From positions 1 through 40,115 of the forward strand of contig NZ_WTFF01000022.1 in NCBI RefSeq assembly GCF_019400985.1: 40,115 nucleotides of DNA, read 5' to 3'. Shown here one piece after another: positions 1 to 7,651 of the stretch. The notes beneath the pieces are model-generated. The model saw only the letters and a program-made list of their open reading frames with translations, was not told the DNA's origin and did not search any database. This stretch comes from Streptomyces bambusae (lineage in GTDB: Bacteria; Actinomycetota; Actinomycetes; Streptomycetales; Streptomycetaceae). Positions within the stretch are counted from its first letter, which is position 1; every line of letters begins with the position of its first letter. Made by a program: the position numbers and the translations under genes.

Positions 1-1748
1 TGGCGGAAGCACAGCGCGCCGGCGGCGCCGGCGGCGGCCGCCGCGTCGGCCGCAACCTTGCGGGTGGCCTTCAGTGCGGCGCGGGCCCGCTCGCGCTGTT
101 CGCGCTCGCGCCGCTCGCGTTCCTTCTTCTCCGCCCGCTCGGCCTTCTCGGCCGCCTGCCGGGCCGCCTTCTCGGCGGCCTTCTGCGCGGCCGCCTTCTG
201 GGCGGCCTCCTTGGCCTCGGCGAGCGAGATCTGGCGGGTCTCCTCCACGGCCGGGAGCGGCTCCGGCTCGGGGGCGTTGACCACGGCGGTCAGCATGGCC
301 CGGGCCTCGGCGTCGGCAAGCCGCCGCGCCGGGTCCTTGACCAGCAGGCCGTAGATGACGTCGGTGAGCGGGCCCGCGTTCTTCGGCGGGTCCACCTGCT
401 CGGTCATCACGGCGGTGAGCGTGGCGAGGGCGGAGCCCTTGTCGTACGGGGGCACGCCCTCGACGGCGGCGTAGAGCAGACCGCCGAGGGACCACATGTC
501 GGCGGGCGGGCCGGGCCGTTGGCCGCGGGCGCGCTCGGGCGAGATGTAGGAGGGCGCGCCGACGAGCATGCCGGTGGAGGTGACGGAGGGGTCGCCCTCG
601 ACCTGCGCGATACCGAAGTCGGTGAGGACGACCCGGCCGCTGTCGGCTATGAGCACGTTGGACGGCTTCACGTCGCGGTGCAGGATGCCCTCGCCGTGGG
701 CGGCCTTGAGGACGTCGAGCACGGCGAGGCCGACCTCGGCGGCGCGGCGGGGCGTGAGCGTGCCGCGCTCGCGGATGTACTCGGCGAGGGACGGTCCCTC
801 GATGAGCTCCATGACGATCCAGGGGCGGGCGTCCTCGTCGACGACGTCGAAGACGGTGACCGCGCCGTTGTTGCGGATCCGCGCGATGGCCTTGGCCTCG
901 CGGAGGGTGCGGGTGATGAGGCGGCGCTTCTCGTCCTCGTCGACGCCGTTGCCGAAGCGGAGTTCCTTGACGGCGACGGTCCGGCCGAGCGTCTCGTCGA
1001 CGGCTCGCCAGACGGTGCCCATGCCGCCCTTGCCGAGCACGGAGACGAGCCGGTACCGGCGGGCGAGCAGCCGGCCCTCGTCGGCTCCGGTGTCCCCGGT
1101 CACTCCCTTGACCACGGCCCCCTTGGCCCCGGCCACGTCCTTGCCCTGCCCCGCAGCAGGCTTCCCGCCCCGCCCGGCCCCGGCAGCACCGCCCGACCCA
1201 CCGGCCTTCCCCTCACCGGCAGACTCGGCCTCGGCCGGACCATCGGCGGGCTTGGCGTCGTCAGCGAGCTCGGCCTTGGCGAGACCAACAGCCGGCTTCG
1301 CCCCGTCAGCAGGCTCGGCCTTGCCCAGACCCACAGCAGGCTTGGCCTCAACGGCGGGCTCGGCAGGCTCGGCCTTGGCCGGACCATCAGCGGGCTTGGC
1401 GCCGGCGGCAGGCTCGGCCTTGCCCAGACCGACAGCCGGCTTCACCTCGTCAGCAGGCTCGGCCTTGCCCAGACCGACAGCCGGCTTCGCCTCAACGGCG
1501 GGCTTGACAGGCTCGGCCTCGGCCGGACCATCGGCGGGCTTGGCGCCGGCGGCAAGCCCGGCCTTGGCAGGCTCGGCCTTGCCCAGGCCCACGGTCCGCT
1601 TCGCGTCCCCCGTGGAGTCCGCAGGCTCGGACGGCACGTCAGCAGCGGCTCCGCTACGGGCCGCAGGCACGCTCTGCTTCCCCCCGCGGACGGAGTCCGC
1701 CGGGGCGTCGGCAACATCCGGCGTACCCGTGTGCTCCGGCTTCGACAT
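1..1748 (-). CDS. Serine/threonine protein kinase, C-terminus beyond the window
   Basis: Reading the minus strand from ATG at 1748 (GGAGGGG a few bases upstream) gives 582 codons with no stop before the left edge, so the gene is partial. Residues 1 to about 200 are low-complexity Ala/Pro/Lys with repeated KPAVGLGKAEPA-like units. A Hanks-type kinase domain follows: glycine loop VLGKGGMG, catalytic Lys261 in AVKEL, HRDVKPSN with Asp359, then DFGIAQ and GAPSYISPE. After the kinase comes a charged Ala/Lys/Glu/Arg stretch that looks like a juxtamembrane coiled coil; a membrane segment and sensor domain may lie outside the window. All kinase catalytic motifs are present, so it should be active. 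Plus-strand open frames here are GC-rich shadows. I recall kinase genes at this place next to glpD in S. coelicolor. Confidence 0.93.
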   Translation of the reverse strand, partial: MSKPEHTGTPDVADAPADSVRGGKQSVPAARSGAAADVPSEPADSTGDAKRTVGLGKAEPAKAGLAAGAKPADGPAEAEPVKPAVEAKPAVGLGKAEPADEVKPAVGLGKAEPAAGAKPADGPAKAEPAEPAVEAKPAVGLGKAEPADGAKPAVGLAKAELADDAKPADGPAEAESAGEGKAGGSGGAAGAGRGGKPAAGQGKDVAGAKGAVVKGVTGDTGADEGRLLARRYRLVSVLGKGGMGTVWRAVDETLGRTVAVKELRFGNGVDEDEKRRLITRTLREAKAIARIRNNGAVTVFDVVDEDARPWIVMELIEGPSLAEYIRERGTLTPRRAAEVGLAVLDVLKAAHGEGILHRDVKPSNVLIADSGRVVLTDFGIAQVEGDPSVTSTGMLVGAPSYISPERARGQRPGPPADMWSLGGLLYAAVEGVPPYDKGSALATLTAVMTEQVDPPKNAGPLTDVIYGLLVKDPARRLADAEARAMLTAVVNAPEPEPLPAVEETRQISLAEAKEAAQKAAAQKAAEKAARQAAEKAERAEKKERERREREQRERARAALKATRKVAADAAAAAGAAGALCFR

Positions 1749-1909
1749 GCGTCCCCTCCGCGATCGTGCCGTCCTGGCCGGCCGGCCCGGCATCCTCCCG
1801 GGCCCGGCGTAACGTGCCCCGGCCGAACCCTCATTGTTCCTCACTCCGCAACGGACGGGCCCCCGGGGTCCGCGGTTCCGCCTGAGCGGGATCGGCGAAG
1901 TCCGGTGCG

Positions 1910-2037
1910 GTACCACGCCCCGTAAGGGGCGCGGGGCCGTACCGACATGCGGCTCCGCGGCGATGGGGGTCCCCCTGTTCGAGCGCAGCCGAGAACTTGG
2001 GGGAGCGACCAGCCCCCACCGGTCCGCGGTTCCATCA
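1910..2037. repeat. Intergenic palindromic repeat between glpD and the kinase gene
   Basis: The 314-bp gap between the glpD stop and the kinase start holds stacked palindromes: GCCCC-GTAA-GGGGC near 1917-1930, then CCCCC (1971-1975) and GTTC (1977-1980) pairing with GAAC (1993-1996) and GGGGG (1999-2003). The sequence resembles the extragenic palindromes scattered through Streptomyces genomes; this is from memory and copy number was not checked. It may end glpD transcription. I see no gene in this gap. Confidence 0.6.
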
Positions 2038-2062
2038 CCCCATTTCCAGCGGAGCGCTGAGC

Positions 2063-3769
2063 TCAGATCGGGACGATGTCCGGCGCCCCCAGCCGTGCCG
2101 CGTCCGCCGTCTGGTCGTCCGGCTGGCGCTGCGACTCCCGTTCCGCCTGTACCCGCTTCTCGTAGTGCTCGATCTCCTTCTCGACGTGCTGCTCGTCCCA
2201 GCCGAGCACCGGAGCCATCAACTCCGCACACTCCCGCGCCGACCGCGTCCCGCGGTCGAACGTCTCGATCGAGATGCGGGTCCGTCTGGTCAGCACGTCG
2301 TCCAGGTGCCGCGCCCCCTCGTGCGACGCCGCGTACACCACTTCCGCGCGCAGGTAGTCCTCCGCCCCGCCCAGCGGCTCGCCCAGCGAGGGGTCGACCG
2401 CGACGAGGTCCAGCAGTTCCTCGGTCAGCGCGCCGTACCGGTTCAACAGGTGCTCCACGCGCACCACGTGAAGGCCGGTCCGGGCGGCGATCCTGGCGCG
2501 GGCGTTCCACAGCGCCCTGTACCCCTCCGCGCCCACCAGCGGGACGTCCTCCGTGACGCACTCGGCCACCCGCTGGTCCAGTCCGTGCACCGCCTCGTCC
2601 ACCGCGTCCTTGGCCATCACCCGGTACGTCGTGTACTTGCCGCCCGCCACGACGACCAGCCCCGGCACGGGATGGGCCACCGTGTGCTCGCGCGACAGCT
2701 TGCTCGTGGCGTCCGACTCGCCGGCCAGCAGCGGCCGCAGGCCCGCGTACACCCCCTCGACGTCGTCCCGGGTCAGGGGGACGGCGAGGACGGAGTTCAC
2801 GTGCTCCAGCAGATAGTCGATGTCGGCGCTGGACGCCGCCGGATGCGCCTTGTCCAGGTCCCAGTCGGTGTCCGTGGTGCCGACGATCCAGTGCCGGCCC
2901 CAGGGGATGACGAAGAGGACGGACTTCTCCGTCCGCAGGATCAGCCCGGTGGTGGAGTGGATGCGGTCCTTCGGGACGACCAGGTGGATGCCCTTGGACG
3001 CGCGGACGTGGAACTGCCCGCGCTCCCCGATCAGCGCCTGTGTGTCGTCCGTCCACACCCCCGTCGCATTGACGATCTGCTTCGCCCGGATCTCGTACTG
3101 CCCGCCGCCCTCGACGTCCTGGACGGTCACGCCGACCACCCGCTCGCCCTCGCGCAGGAAGCCCACCACCCTCGCCCGGTTGGCGCAGTGCGCCCCGTAC
3201 GCCGCGGCCGTGCGCACCAGCGTGGCGACGTACCGCGCGTCGTCCATCTGGGCGTCGTAGTACTGCAGGGCGCCCACCAGCGCGTCCTTGCGCAGGCAGG
3301 GCGCGACGCGCAGGGCGCTGCGGCGCGAGAGGTGCCGGTGCACGGGCAGGCCCCGGCCGTGGCCCGAGGAGACCGACATGGCGTCGTAGAGCGCGACGCC
3401 CGAGCCCGCGTAGAACCGTTCCCAGCCCTTGTGCTGGAGCGGGTACAGAAACGGCACCGGCTTGACCAGGTGCGGCGCGAGCCGCTCCAGCAGCAGGCCC
3501 CGCTCCTTCAGCGCCTCCCGTACGAGTGCGAAGTCGAGCATCTCCAGATAGCGCAGGCCGCCGTGGACGAGCTTGCTCGACCGGCTGGAGGTGCCCGAGG
3601 CCCAGTCGCGGGCCTCGACCAGGCCGGTCGAGAGGCCGCGGGTCACCGCGTCGAGCGCGGTGCCGGCGCCGACCACGCCCCCGCCCACCACCAGCACGTC
3701 CAGCTCGCGCTCGGCCATCCGGGCGAGCGCCTCGGCGCGCTGCGCGGGTCCCAGTGTCGCTGTCCTCAC
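2063..3769 (-). CDS. glpD: Glycerol-3-phosphate dehydrogenase (FAD-dependent)
   Basis: This encodes a 568-aa GlpD, the FAD enzyme that oxidises sn-glycerol-3-phosphate to dihydroxyacetone phosphate and passes electrons to the respiratory chain. The N-terminal FAD-binding motif VLVVGGGVVGAG sits near residue 25, followed by SSRSSKLVHGGLRYLE, typical of the family. The C-terminal part (ALWNARARIAARTG onward) matches the actinobacterial GlpD cap domain. I chose GTG at 3769 because GGGAGG lies a few bases upstream and the protein then begins VRTATLGPAQRAE, the usual Streptomyces start; the 39 extra upstream codons do not resemble the family. The kinase gene follows on the same strand and a nucleotide-sugar dehydrogenase homologue diverges upstream. 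No glpK or glpF is adjacent. Confidence 0.95.
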   Translation of the reverse strand: MRTATLGPAQRAEALARMAERELDVLVVGGGVVGAGTALDAVTRGLSTGLVEARDWASGTSSRSSKLVHGGLRYLEMLDFALVREALKERGLLLERLAPHLVKPVPFLYPLQHKGWERFYAGSGVALYDAMSVSSGHGRGLPVHRHLSRRSALRVAPCLRKDALVGALQYYDAQMDDARYVATLVRTAAAYGAHCANRARVVGFLREGERVVGVTVQDVEGGGQYEIRAKQIVNATGVWTDDTQALIGERGQFHVRASKGIHLVVPKDRIHSTTGLILRTEKSVLFVIPWGRHWIVGTTDTDWDLDKAHPAASSADIDYLLEHVNSVLAVPLTRDDVEGVYAGLRPLLAGESDATSKLSREHTVAHPVPGLVVVAGGKYTTYRVMAKDAVDEAVHGLDQRVAECVTEDVPLVGAEGYRALWNARARIAARTGLHVVRVEHLLNRYGALTEELLDLVAVDPSLGEPLGGAEDYLRAEVVYAASHEGARHLDDVLTRRTRISIETFDRGTRSARECAELMAPVLGWDEQHVEKEIEHYEKRVQAERESQRQPDDQTADAARLGAPDIVPI

Positions 3770-3854
3770 CGCTGCCTCCCGTTGTCGCGGGTGATCCCGC
3801 CCACGTCCCCCTTGGTCACGATTCTGACGGGACGTCCCGACATCAGCCACCGGC

Positions 3855-3887
3855 TGTGGACAACACAATGATCGCCACCCGTCCACA
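3855..3887. promoter_or_regulatory. Inverted repeat TGTGGAC-N19-GTCCACA upstream of glpD
   Basis: Seven-base arms TGTGGAC (3855-3861) and GTCCACA (3881-3887) lie about 90 bp upstream of the glpD start, in the region shared with the divergent gene. Nearby AT-rich DNA (3902-3925, with TATATA and TAGTCT) is the most likely promoter area for one or both genes. The arms may be an operator; no regulator can be named from sequence alone. Confidence 0.4.
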
Positions 3888-3995
3888 ATGCCGCAGATCG
3901 GTCATATATACGCCTAGTCTGACATAGCGCCAGCTCTGTGCCTTCGCAGGAACCACCGGCCTCGCGCGCTCCACCCCCTCATGTCAGGGACCCTC

Positions 3996-5258
3996 ATGCC
4001 AGGGAAAGGGACGGCAGCACCTATGCCCGCAGATCTCGCCGTCATCGGACTCGGCCACCTCGGCCTCCCGCTCGCCCAGGCCGCCGTCGCCGCCGGCATC
4101 GAGACCGTCGGCTACGACAGCGGTCCGACTCCGCCGACCGACACCAGCCTCACCGCTGCCGAGATCCGCCGCATGTCGGCGGCCGGCTTCCGGGTCACCA
4201 CCAATCCGGCCGACCTCGGCCGGGTCCGCACCGCCGTCATCTGCGCCCCCACCCAGCTGGGCGCCGACCGCGCCCTCGACCTGACGGCGGTCGGCGCGGC
4301 CGCCCGGGCCCTCGCCCCGAGGCTGCGCCCGAACACCACCGTGATCCTGGAGTCGGCCGTCCATCCGGGTGTCACCGAGGACCACCTGCGCCCGCTGCTG
4401 GAGGAGGGCTCCGGGCTGCGCGCCGGCCGGGACTTCCACCTGGCCTACTCCCCCAGCCGGTTCGACCCGGGCAACCGCACCCACACCTTCGCCAACACCC
4501 CGAAGGTGATCGGCGGGCTCACCCCCGCCTGCACCGAGTCCGCCGCCGCCTTCTACACCCGGCTGACGGAGAAGGTGGTCCGGGCCCGGGGCCTGCGCGA
4601 GGCGGAGACGGTCCAGCTGCTGGAGACCAACTACCGGCACGTCAACATCGCCCTGATGAACGAGATGGCGGTGCTCTGCCACGACCTCGGCGTGGACCTG
4701 TGGGACGTCATCCGCTGCGCCGAGACCAAGCCGTACGGCTTCCAGGCCTTCCGGCCCGGCCCCGGCGTCGGCGGCCACGCCGTCCCCCTGGATCCCACCT
4801 ACCTCCCGCACACCACCCGCACCCCCGGCCACCCCCTGCGCATGGTGGGGCTGGCACAGGAGATCAACACCCGGATGCCGCAGTACGTCATCCAGCGCTG
4901 CGCCACCCTGCTCAACGAGCACGGCAAGTCCGCCCGCGGCGCCCGCGTCCTGCTCCTCGGCGTGACCTACAAGCCCGACCTCGCCGACCAGCAGGGCTCC
5001 CCGGCCCGCGAGATCGCCAGCCGGCTGCTCGACCTCGGCGCACTGATCAGCTACCACGACCCCTACGTCGCGGGCTGGCGGGTGCGCGAGCAGCCGGTGC
5101 CGCGCGCCGAGTCCCTCTACGAGGCCGCCGCCACCGCCGACCTGACGGTCCTGCTCCAGCAGCACCGCACCTACGACCTCCAGGGCCTGGCGGTCAAGGC
5201 CCAGCTCCTCCTCGACACCCGCGGCGCCAGCCCGGCGGGCGCGGCGCACCGGTTGTGA
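3996..5258 (+). CDS. UDP-sugar dehydrogenase homologue with altered active site
   Basis: The protein (420 aa from ATG 3996) has the three-domain layout of UDP-glucose / UDP-N-acetylmannosamine dehydrogenases: an N-terminal Rossmann fold (DLAVIGLGHLGLPLAQAA), a central domain with ETNYRHVNIALMNEMA and GPGVGGHAVPLDPTYL, and a C-terminal nucleotide-binding domain (VLLLGVTYKPDLADQQGSPA). Family members need a Cys in GVGGHCxP to carry the thiohemiacetal; here that position is Ala (codon 4779-4781). The usual VKLxENT is VQLLETN, so the catalytic Lys is also replaced. I therefore infer either a dead enzyme or one with changed chemistry. ATG 3996 has AGGGA five bases upstream; ATG 4023, which starts at MPADLAVIG, is equally plausible. 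No other sugar-pathway genes are adjacent. Confidence 0.8.
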   Translation: MPGKGTAAPMPADLAVIGLGHLGLPLAQAAVAAGIETVGYDSGPTPPTDTSLTAAEIRRMSAAGFRVTTNPADLGRVRTAVICAPTQLGADRALDLTAVGAAARALAPRLRPNTTVILESAVHPGVTEDHLRPLLEEGSGLRAGRDFHLAYSPSRFDPGNRTHTFANTPKVIGGLTPACTESAAAFYTRLTEKVVRARGLREAETVQLLETNYRHVNIALMNEMAVLCHDLGVDLWDVIRCAETKPYGFQAFRPGPGVGGHAVPLDPTYLPHTTRTPGHPLRMVGLAQEINTRMPQYVIQRCATLLNEHGKSARGARVLLLGVTYKPDLADQQGSPAREIASRLLDLGALISYHDPYVAGWRVREQPVPRAESLYEAAATADLTVLLQQHRTYDLQGLAVKAQLLLDTRGASPAGAAHRL

Positions 5259-5284
5259 GAAGGGGCGCACAGCCGCGCCCGCGC

Positions 5285-5528
5285 CTCCGTGAACCATGCC
5301 GACGCGGGCCGCATCCGGTACGGTACGAACAGGTGGAACCCACCGCAGAAGGCACTGCAGTGGGTTCCGAGATGGTTCACGGAGTGTCCGCCCCTACTGC
5401 ATTTGGGGGCGGCCGCTCACCATTGCGGTACGAACAGGTGGAACCCACCGCACGTGGCAATGCAGTGGGTTCCTGGATGGTTCACGGAGTGTCCGCCCCT
5501 AACCTGTGTGGGGGCGGCCGCTCACCAT
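5285..5528 (+). repeat. Two tandem 103-bp structured repeats with a paired outer arm
   Basis: Two direct copies (5321-5423 and 5426-5528, period 105) differ almost only in hairpin loops and a short linker. Each holds stem 1, GGAACCCAC paired with GTGGGTTCC (5335-5343/5360-5368 and 5440-5448/5465-5473). Each also holds a 13-bp stem 2 with one wobble and one mismatch around an 11-nt loop (5382-5394/5406-5418 and 5487-5499/5511-5523). A further arm, CTCCGTGAACCAT (5285-5297), is the exact complement of ATGGTTCACGGAG found in both copies (5372-5384 and 5477-5489). Changing loops with conserved stems suggest a folded RNA or a protein-bound DNA structure. No ORF here is credible. Confidence 0.8.
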
Positions 5529-5617
5529 CCGAAAAGCCGCAAGATCCACCTCCTCCGGCACTTCACCATCCACAGACGGATCCGGTCCCAGCGAGTGGGC
5601 TTGCGGTGGCGACCCAT

Positions 5618-5726
5618 GGGCGCCCCCTTCCCGACACCGCCCAGTGGCCCGGTAGGCGGTCCGTCGGAACTCGGGCCGGGCCCCGACGGCCGGGGTCCGG
5701 AACCATGTCCTTGGAAGGGGGCGCCC
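5618..5726. repeat. 14-bp perfect inverted repeat spanning 81 nt
   Basis: GGGCGCCCCCTTCC (5618-5631) is perfectly complementary to GGAAGGGGGCGCCC (5713-5726). It lies in the roughly 750-bp gene-free stretch between the dehydrogenase homologue and the small membrane protein. The region 5727-5935 shows nothing else recognisable. Confidence 0.5.
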
Positions 5727-5969
5727 CACACAGCTGGGAGCGCCGGAACAGACGCTATCGGCCCAGCCCCCTCACCCCGCGCGGATTCGCCTCGAAAGCA
5801 ACCGCACGCCCCCTCCCCGCGCAACGCGCCCCGTCACGCGCCCGCCCCGCGGGAACCACCCGTACAGCGACCGAGCGCGCACGGCACTGCCCACCGGCCT
5901 TGAGGAAATCCCGCCCCCGATTACCGGTGGGGGCTGCTACTGTGCGGCGTCACTTATCTCGCACATACA

Positions 5970-6005
5970 CCCCAGGGAACGTGTGTGCGCATCGATCCCT
6001 TGGGG
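5970..6005 (+). promoter_or_regulatory. Leader hairpin overlapping the G-rich ribosome-binding region
   Basis: CCCCAGGGA (5970-5978) can pair with TCCCTTGGGG (5996-6005), leaving one bulged base, just upstream of the ATG at 6017. The right arm is part of the G-run that serves as the ribosome-binding site. If transcribed, the hairpin could lower translation. This is inference from pairing only. Confidence 0.4.
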
Positions 6006-6016
6006 GGGATTACTCC

Positions 6017-6493
6017 ATGAGCCAGCAGTTCCAGCCGCCCGTACCCGACTCCCAGACCCCCGTCGGCTACCCGCCGGCCCCGGCCGCCAAGAACAACATC
6101 GCCCTCGGCATCGCCGCCGCCGTCGTCGCGGCCCTGGTCGCCGCGGGCGCGTACGGGTACCTGATGAACGCCATCGAGCGCCAGGTCGGCTACGCCGCCG
6201 TCGGTGTCGGCCTCCTCGTCGGTCTCGCCGCGGGCAAGCTCGGCGGCAAGAACCCGGTGCTCCCGGTGGTCGCCGGCCTCCTCTCGCTCGGCGCCGTCTA
6301 CGCCGGCCAGCTGTTCTTCATCGCGCTCGCCATGGCCGACATCAACAAGGCCGGCCTGGGCGACGTCATCTCCACCGTCGGCGTCGGCGGCCTGAACGAC
6401 ATCTGGAAGGAGGCGGCCGAGGCGATGGACTTCGTGTTCCTCGCCATCGGCGGCGCCATCGCCTTCACCTCCGCCCGCAAGATCGCCGACTGA
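6017..6493 (+). CDS. Small multi-pass membrane protein of unknown function
   Basis: The 158-aa protein has a Pro/Gln-rich cytoplasmic-type N-terminus (MSQQFQPPVPDSQTPVGYPP) and then about four hydrophobic segments: IALGIAAAVVAALVAAGAYGYL near residues 28-50, VGYAAVGVGLLVGLAAG near 57-73, VLPVVAGLLSLGAVYAGQLFFIALAMA near 80-105, and a final one near 135-150. ATG 6017 is preceded by a G-run ribosome-binding site. I do not recognise a characterised family; proline-rich tails before small helical bundles are common in uncharacterised actinobacterial membrane proteins. A strong hairpin terminator follows 25 bp downstream, so it is probably transcribed alone. Confidence 0.85.
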   Translation: MSQQFQPPVPDSQTPVGYPPAPAAKNNIALGIAAAVVAALVAAGAYGYLMNAIERQVGYAAVGVGLLVGLAAGKLGGKNPVLPVVAGLLSLGAVYAGQLFFIALAMADINKAGLGDVISTVGVGGLNDIWKEAAEAMDFVFLAIGGAIAFTSARKIAD

Positions 6494-6517
6494 CCCGGCA
6501 CCCGGCACACACGCACG

Positions 6518-6552
6518 AAGGGCCGGCCCCGAGCACTCGGGGGCCGGCCCTT
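6518..6552 (+). terminator. Strong GC-rich hairpin terminator
   Basis: AAGGGCCGGCCCC-GAG (6518-6533) pairs across a 2-nt loop with CTC-GGGGGCCGGCCCTT (6536-6552), with one bulged G. It lies just after the small membrane protein, as is usual for Streptomyces terminators without a U-tract. Confidence 0.85.
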
Positions 6553-6630
6553 GTCCACCCGGGCCGGCCCGCTGAGCAGCAGCGATCCGGCCCCAGGGCC
6601 GGATCGACCCCCTGTTGCGCGGCCAGCGCT

Positions 6631-6647
6631 GATCATATGATCCGCGC
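6631..6647 (+). promoter_or_regulatory. Leaderless promoter with a palindromic -10 region
   Basis: GATCATATGATC (6631-6642) is a perfect 12-bp palindrome containing a good -10 hexamer, TATGAT (6636-6641). Six bases separate the hexamer from the GTG at 6648, so transcription should start at the start codon itself. No Shine-Dalgarno sequence is present, which agrees with a leaderless message. A regulator binding the palindrome would block the -10. Confidence 0.6.
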
Positions 6648-7640
6648 GTGTCTGCACTTCCGCCGCTCGGTCCGCCCCTGTTCGATCCTGCCGACCGAGT
6701 CCCCGCCCTGGGTGCCCTCCGCACCGCCGTCCATGCCCGCGACTGGGCCGCGATCACCGCGCACTTCGATGCCACGGCCGAGGAGGACGACCGGCCTGCG
6801 GACTGCCGGGTGATCGCCGAGACGCCGGGCGCGGAAACCTTCCTGCGGGAGGTCGTCCGGCAGCGGCCGCGGGACCCTCTGGCCCGCACCCTGCTCGCCG
6901 ACCGCACCATCCAGATCGGCTGGGGCATCCGCACCGCCGCCGGCGCCCAGCACGTGTCCCGGGCGCAGTTCGACCAGTTCTTCGCTCATCTCCGGGTCGC
7001 CGAGCAACTGCTCATCGAGGTCTGCGCCGAATACCCGCAGTACTCCCTCGCCTGGTACCTGCGCGTCATCACCGCCCGTGGCCTGGAACTCGGCAGCAGC
7101 GAGACCCGGCGCCGGTACCAGCGCCTCGCCGAGCACCACCCGCACCACCTCCCCGGGCAGATGCAACTGCTCCAGCAGCTATGCCCGAAGTGGAGCGGCA
7201 GCTGGGAGGCCGCACACGGGTTCGCCCAGGAAGCCACCGCCGAGGCGCCCGAGGGAGCCCCGGCCGGCGCCCTGGTCGCCATCGTGCAGATGGAGCAGTA
7301 TCTGGAGCTGCGCAAGAAGGAGAACGACACGGCCGCGGCCGGGTACCTGCGCGAGCCGGGCAACCACGCGCGTCTCCTCGACGCCGCCCGCAGGTCCGTC
7401 CTGCACCCCGCCTTCCGCACCGGGGGCGCACCGGCCGTCGCCGCGCACAGCGCGTTCGCCGCCGCCCACTCCGCGGCCGGCCGTCCCGCCGACGCCGCCC
7501 CGCATTTCCACGCCCTGCTCGCACTCGGCAACGCCGCGTCCGAGGTCCCGTGGGGCTACCTCGGCCAGTACGACCACGAGGCCGAGTTCGTCCGCCACCG
7601 CAAGCTCGCCCTGGCCGCCGTTCCGGCCGCCCGGGACTGA
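6648..7640 (+). CDS. Uncharacterised helical-repeat protein in operon with M16 peptidase
   Basis: The 330-aa soluble protein has no signal peptide or membrane segment. Its alternating helical pattern (ALGALRTAVHARDWAAITAHFD; FDQFFAHLRVAEQLLIEVCAEYPQYSLAWYLRVITARG; then a final pair around AAHSAFAAAHSAAGRPADAAPHFHALLALG) resembles TPR-like helical hairpins, but I cannot name a family. The GTG at 6648 is supported by a -10 box six bases upstream. Its stop lies 11 bp before the ATG of the M16 peptidase gene, so the two are co-transcribed. A protein-binding role beside the peptidase is inference from fold and context. Confidence 0.85.
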   Translation: MSALPPLGPPLFDPADRVPALGALRTAVHARDWAAITAHFDATAEEDDRPADCRVIAETPGAETFLREVVRQRPRDPLARTLLADRTIQIGWGIRTAAGAQHVSRAQFDQFFAHLRVAEQLLIEVCAEYPQYSLAWYLRVITARGLELGSSETRRRYQRLAEHHPHHLPGQMQLLQQLCPKWSGSWEAAHGFAQEATAEAPEGAPAGALVAIVQMEQYLELRKKENDTAAAGYLREPGNHARLLDAARRSVLHPAFRTGGAPAVAAHSAFAAAHSAAGRPADAAPHFHALLALGNAASEVPWGYLGQYDHEAEFVRHRKLALAAVPAARD

Positions 7641-7651
7641 CGGGGAACCAC

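Noticed and set aside
568..1812. Long plus-strand ORFs (414 and 468 aa) over the kinase region
   Set aside because: The minus strand encodes a kinase with all catalytic motifs; the plus-strand frames are GC-rich shadows with repetitive, motif-free sequence.
3938..6493. 851-aa plus-strand ORF spanning two genes
   Set aside because: It is out of frame with the dehydrogenase homologue, has an Arg/Pro-rich shadow composition, and only its last 158 codons (from 6017) are a real gene.
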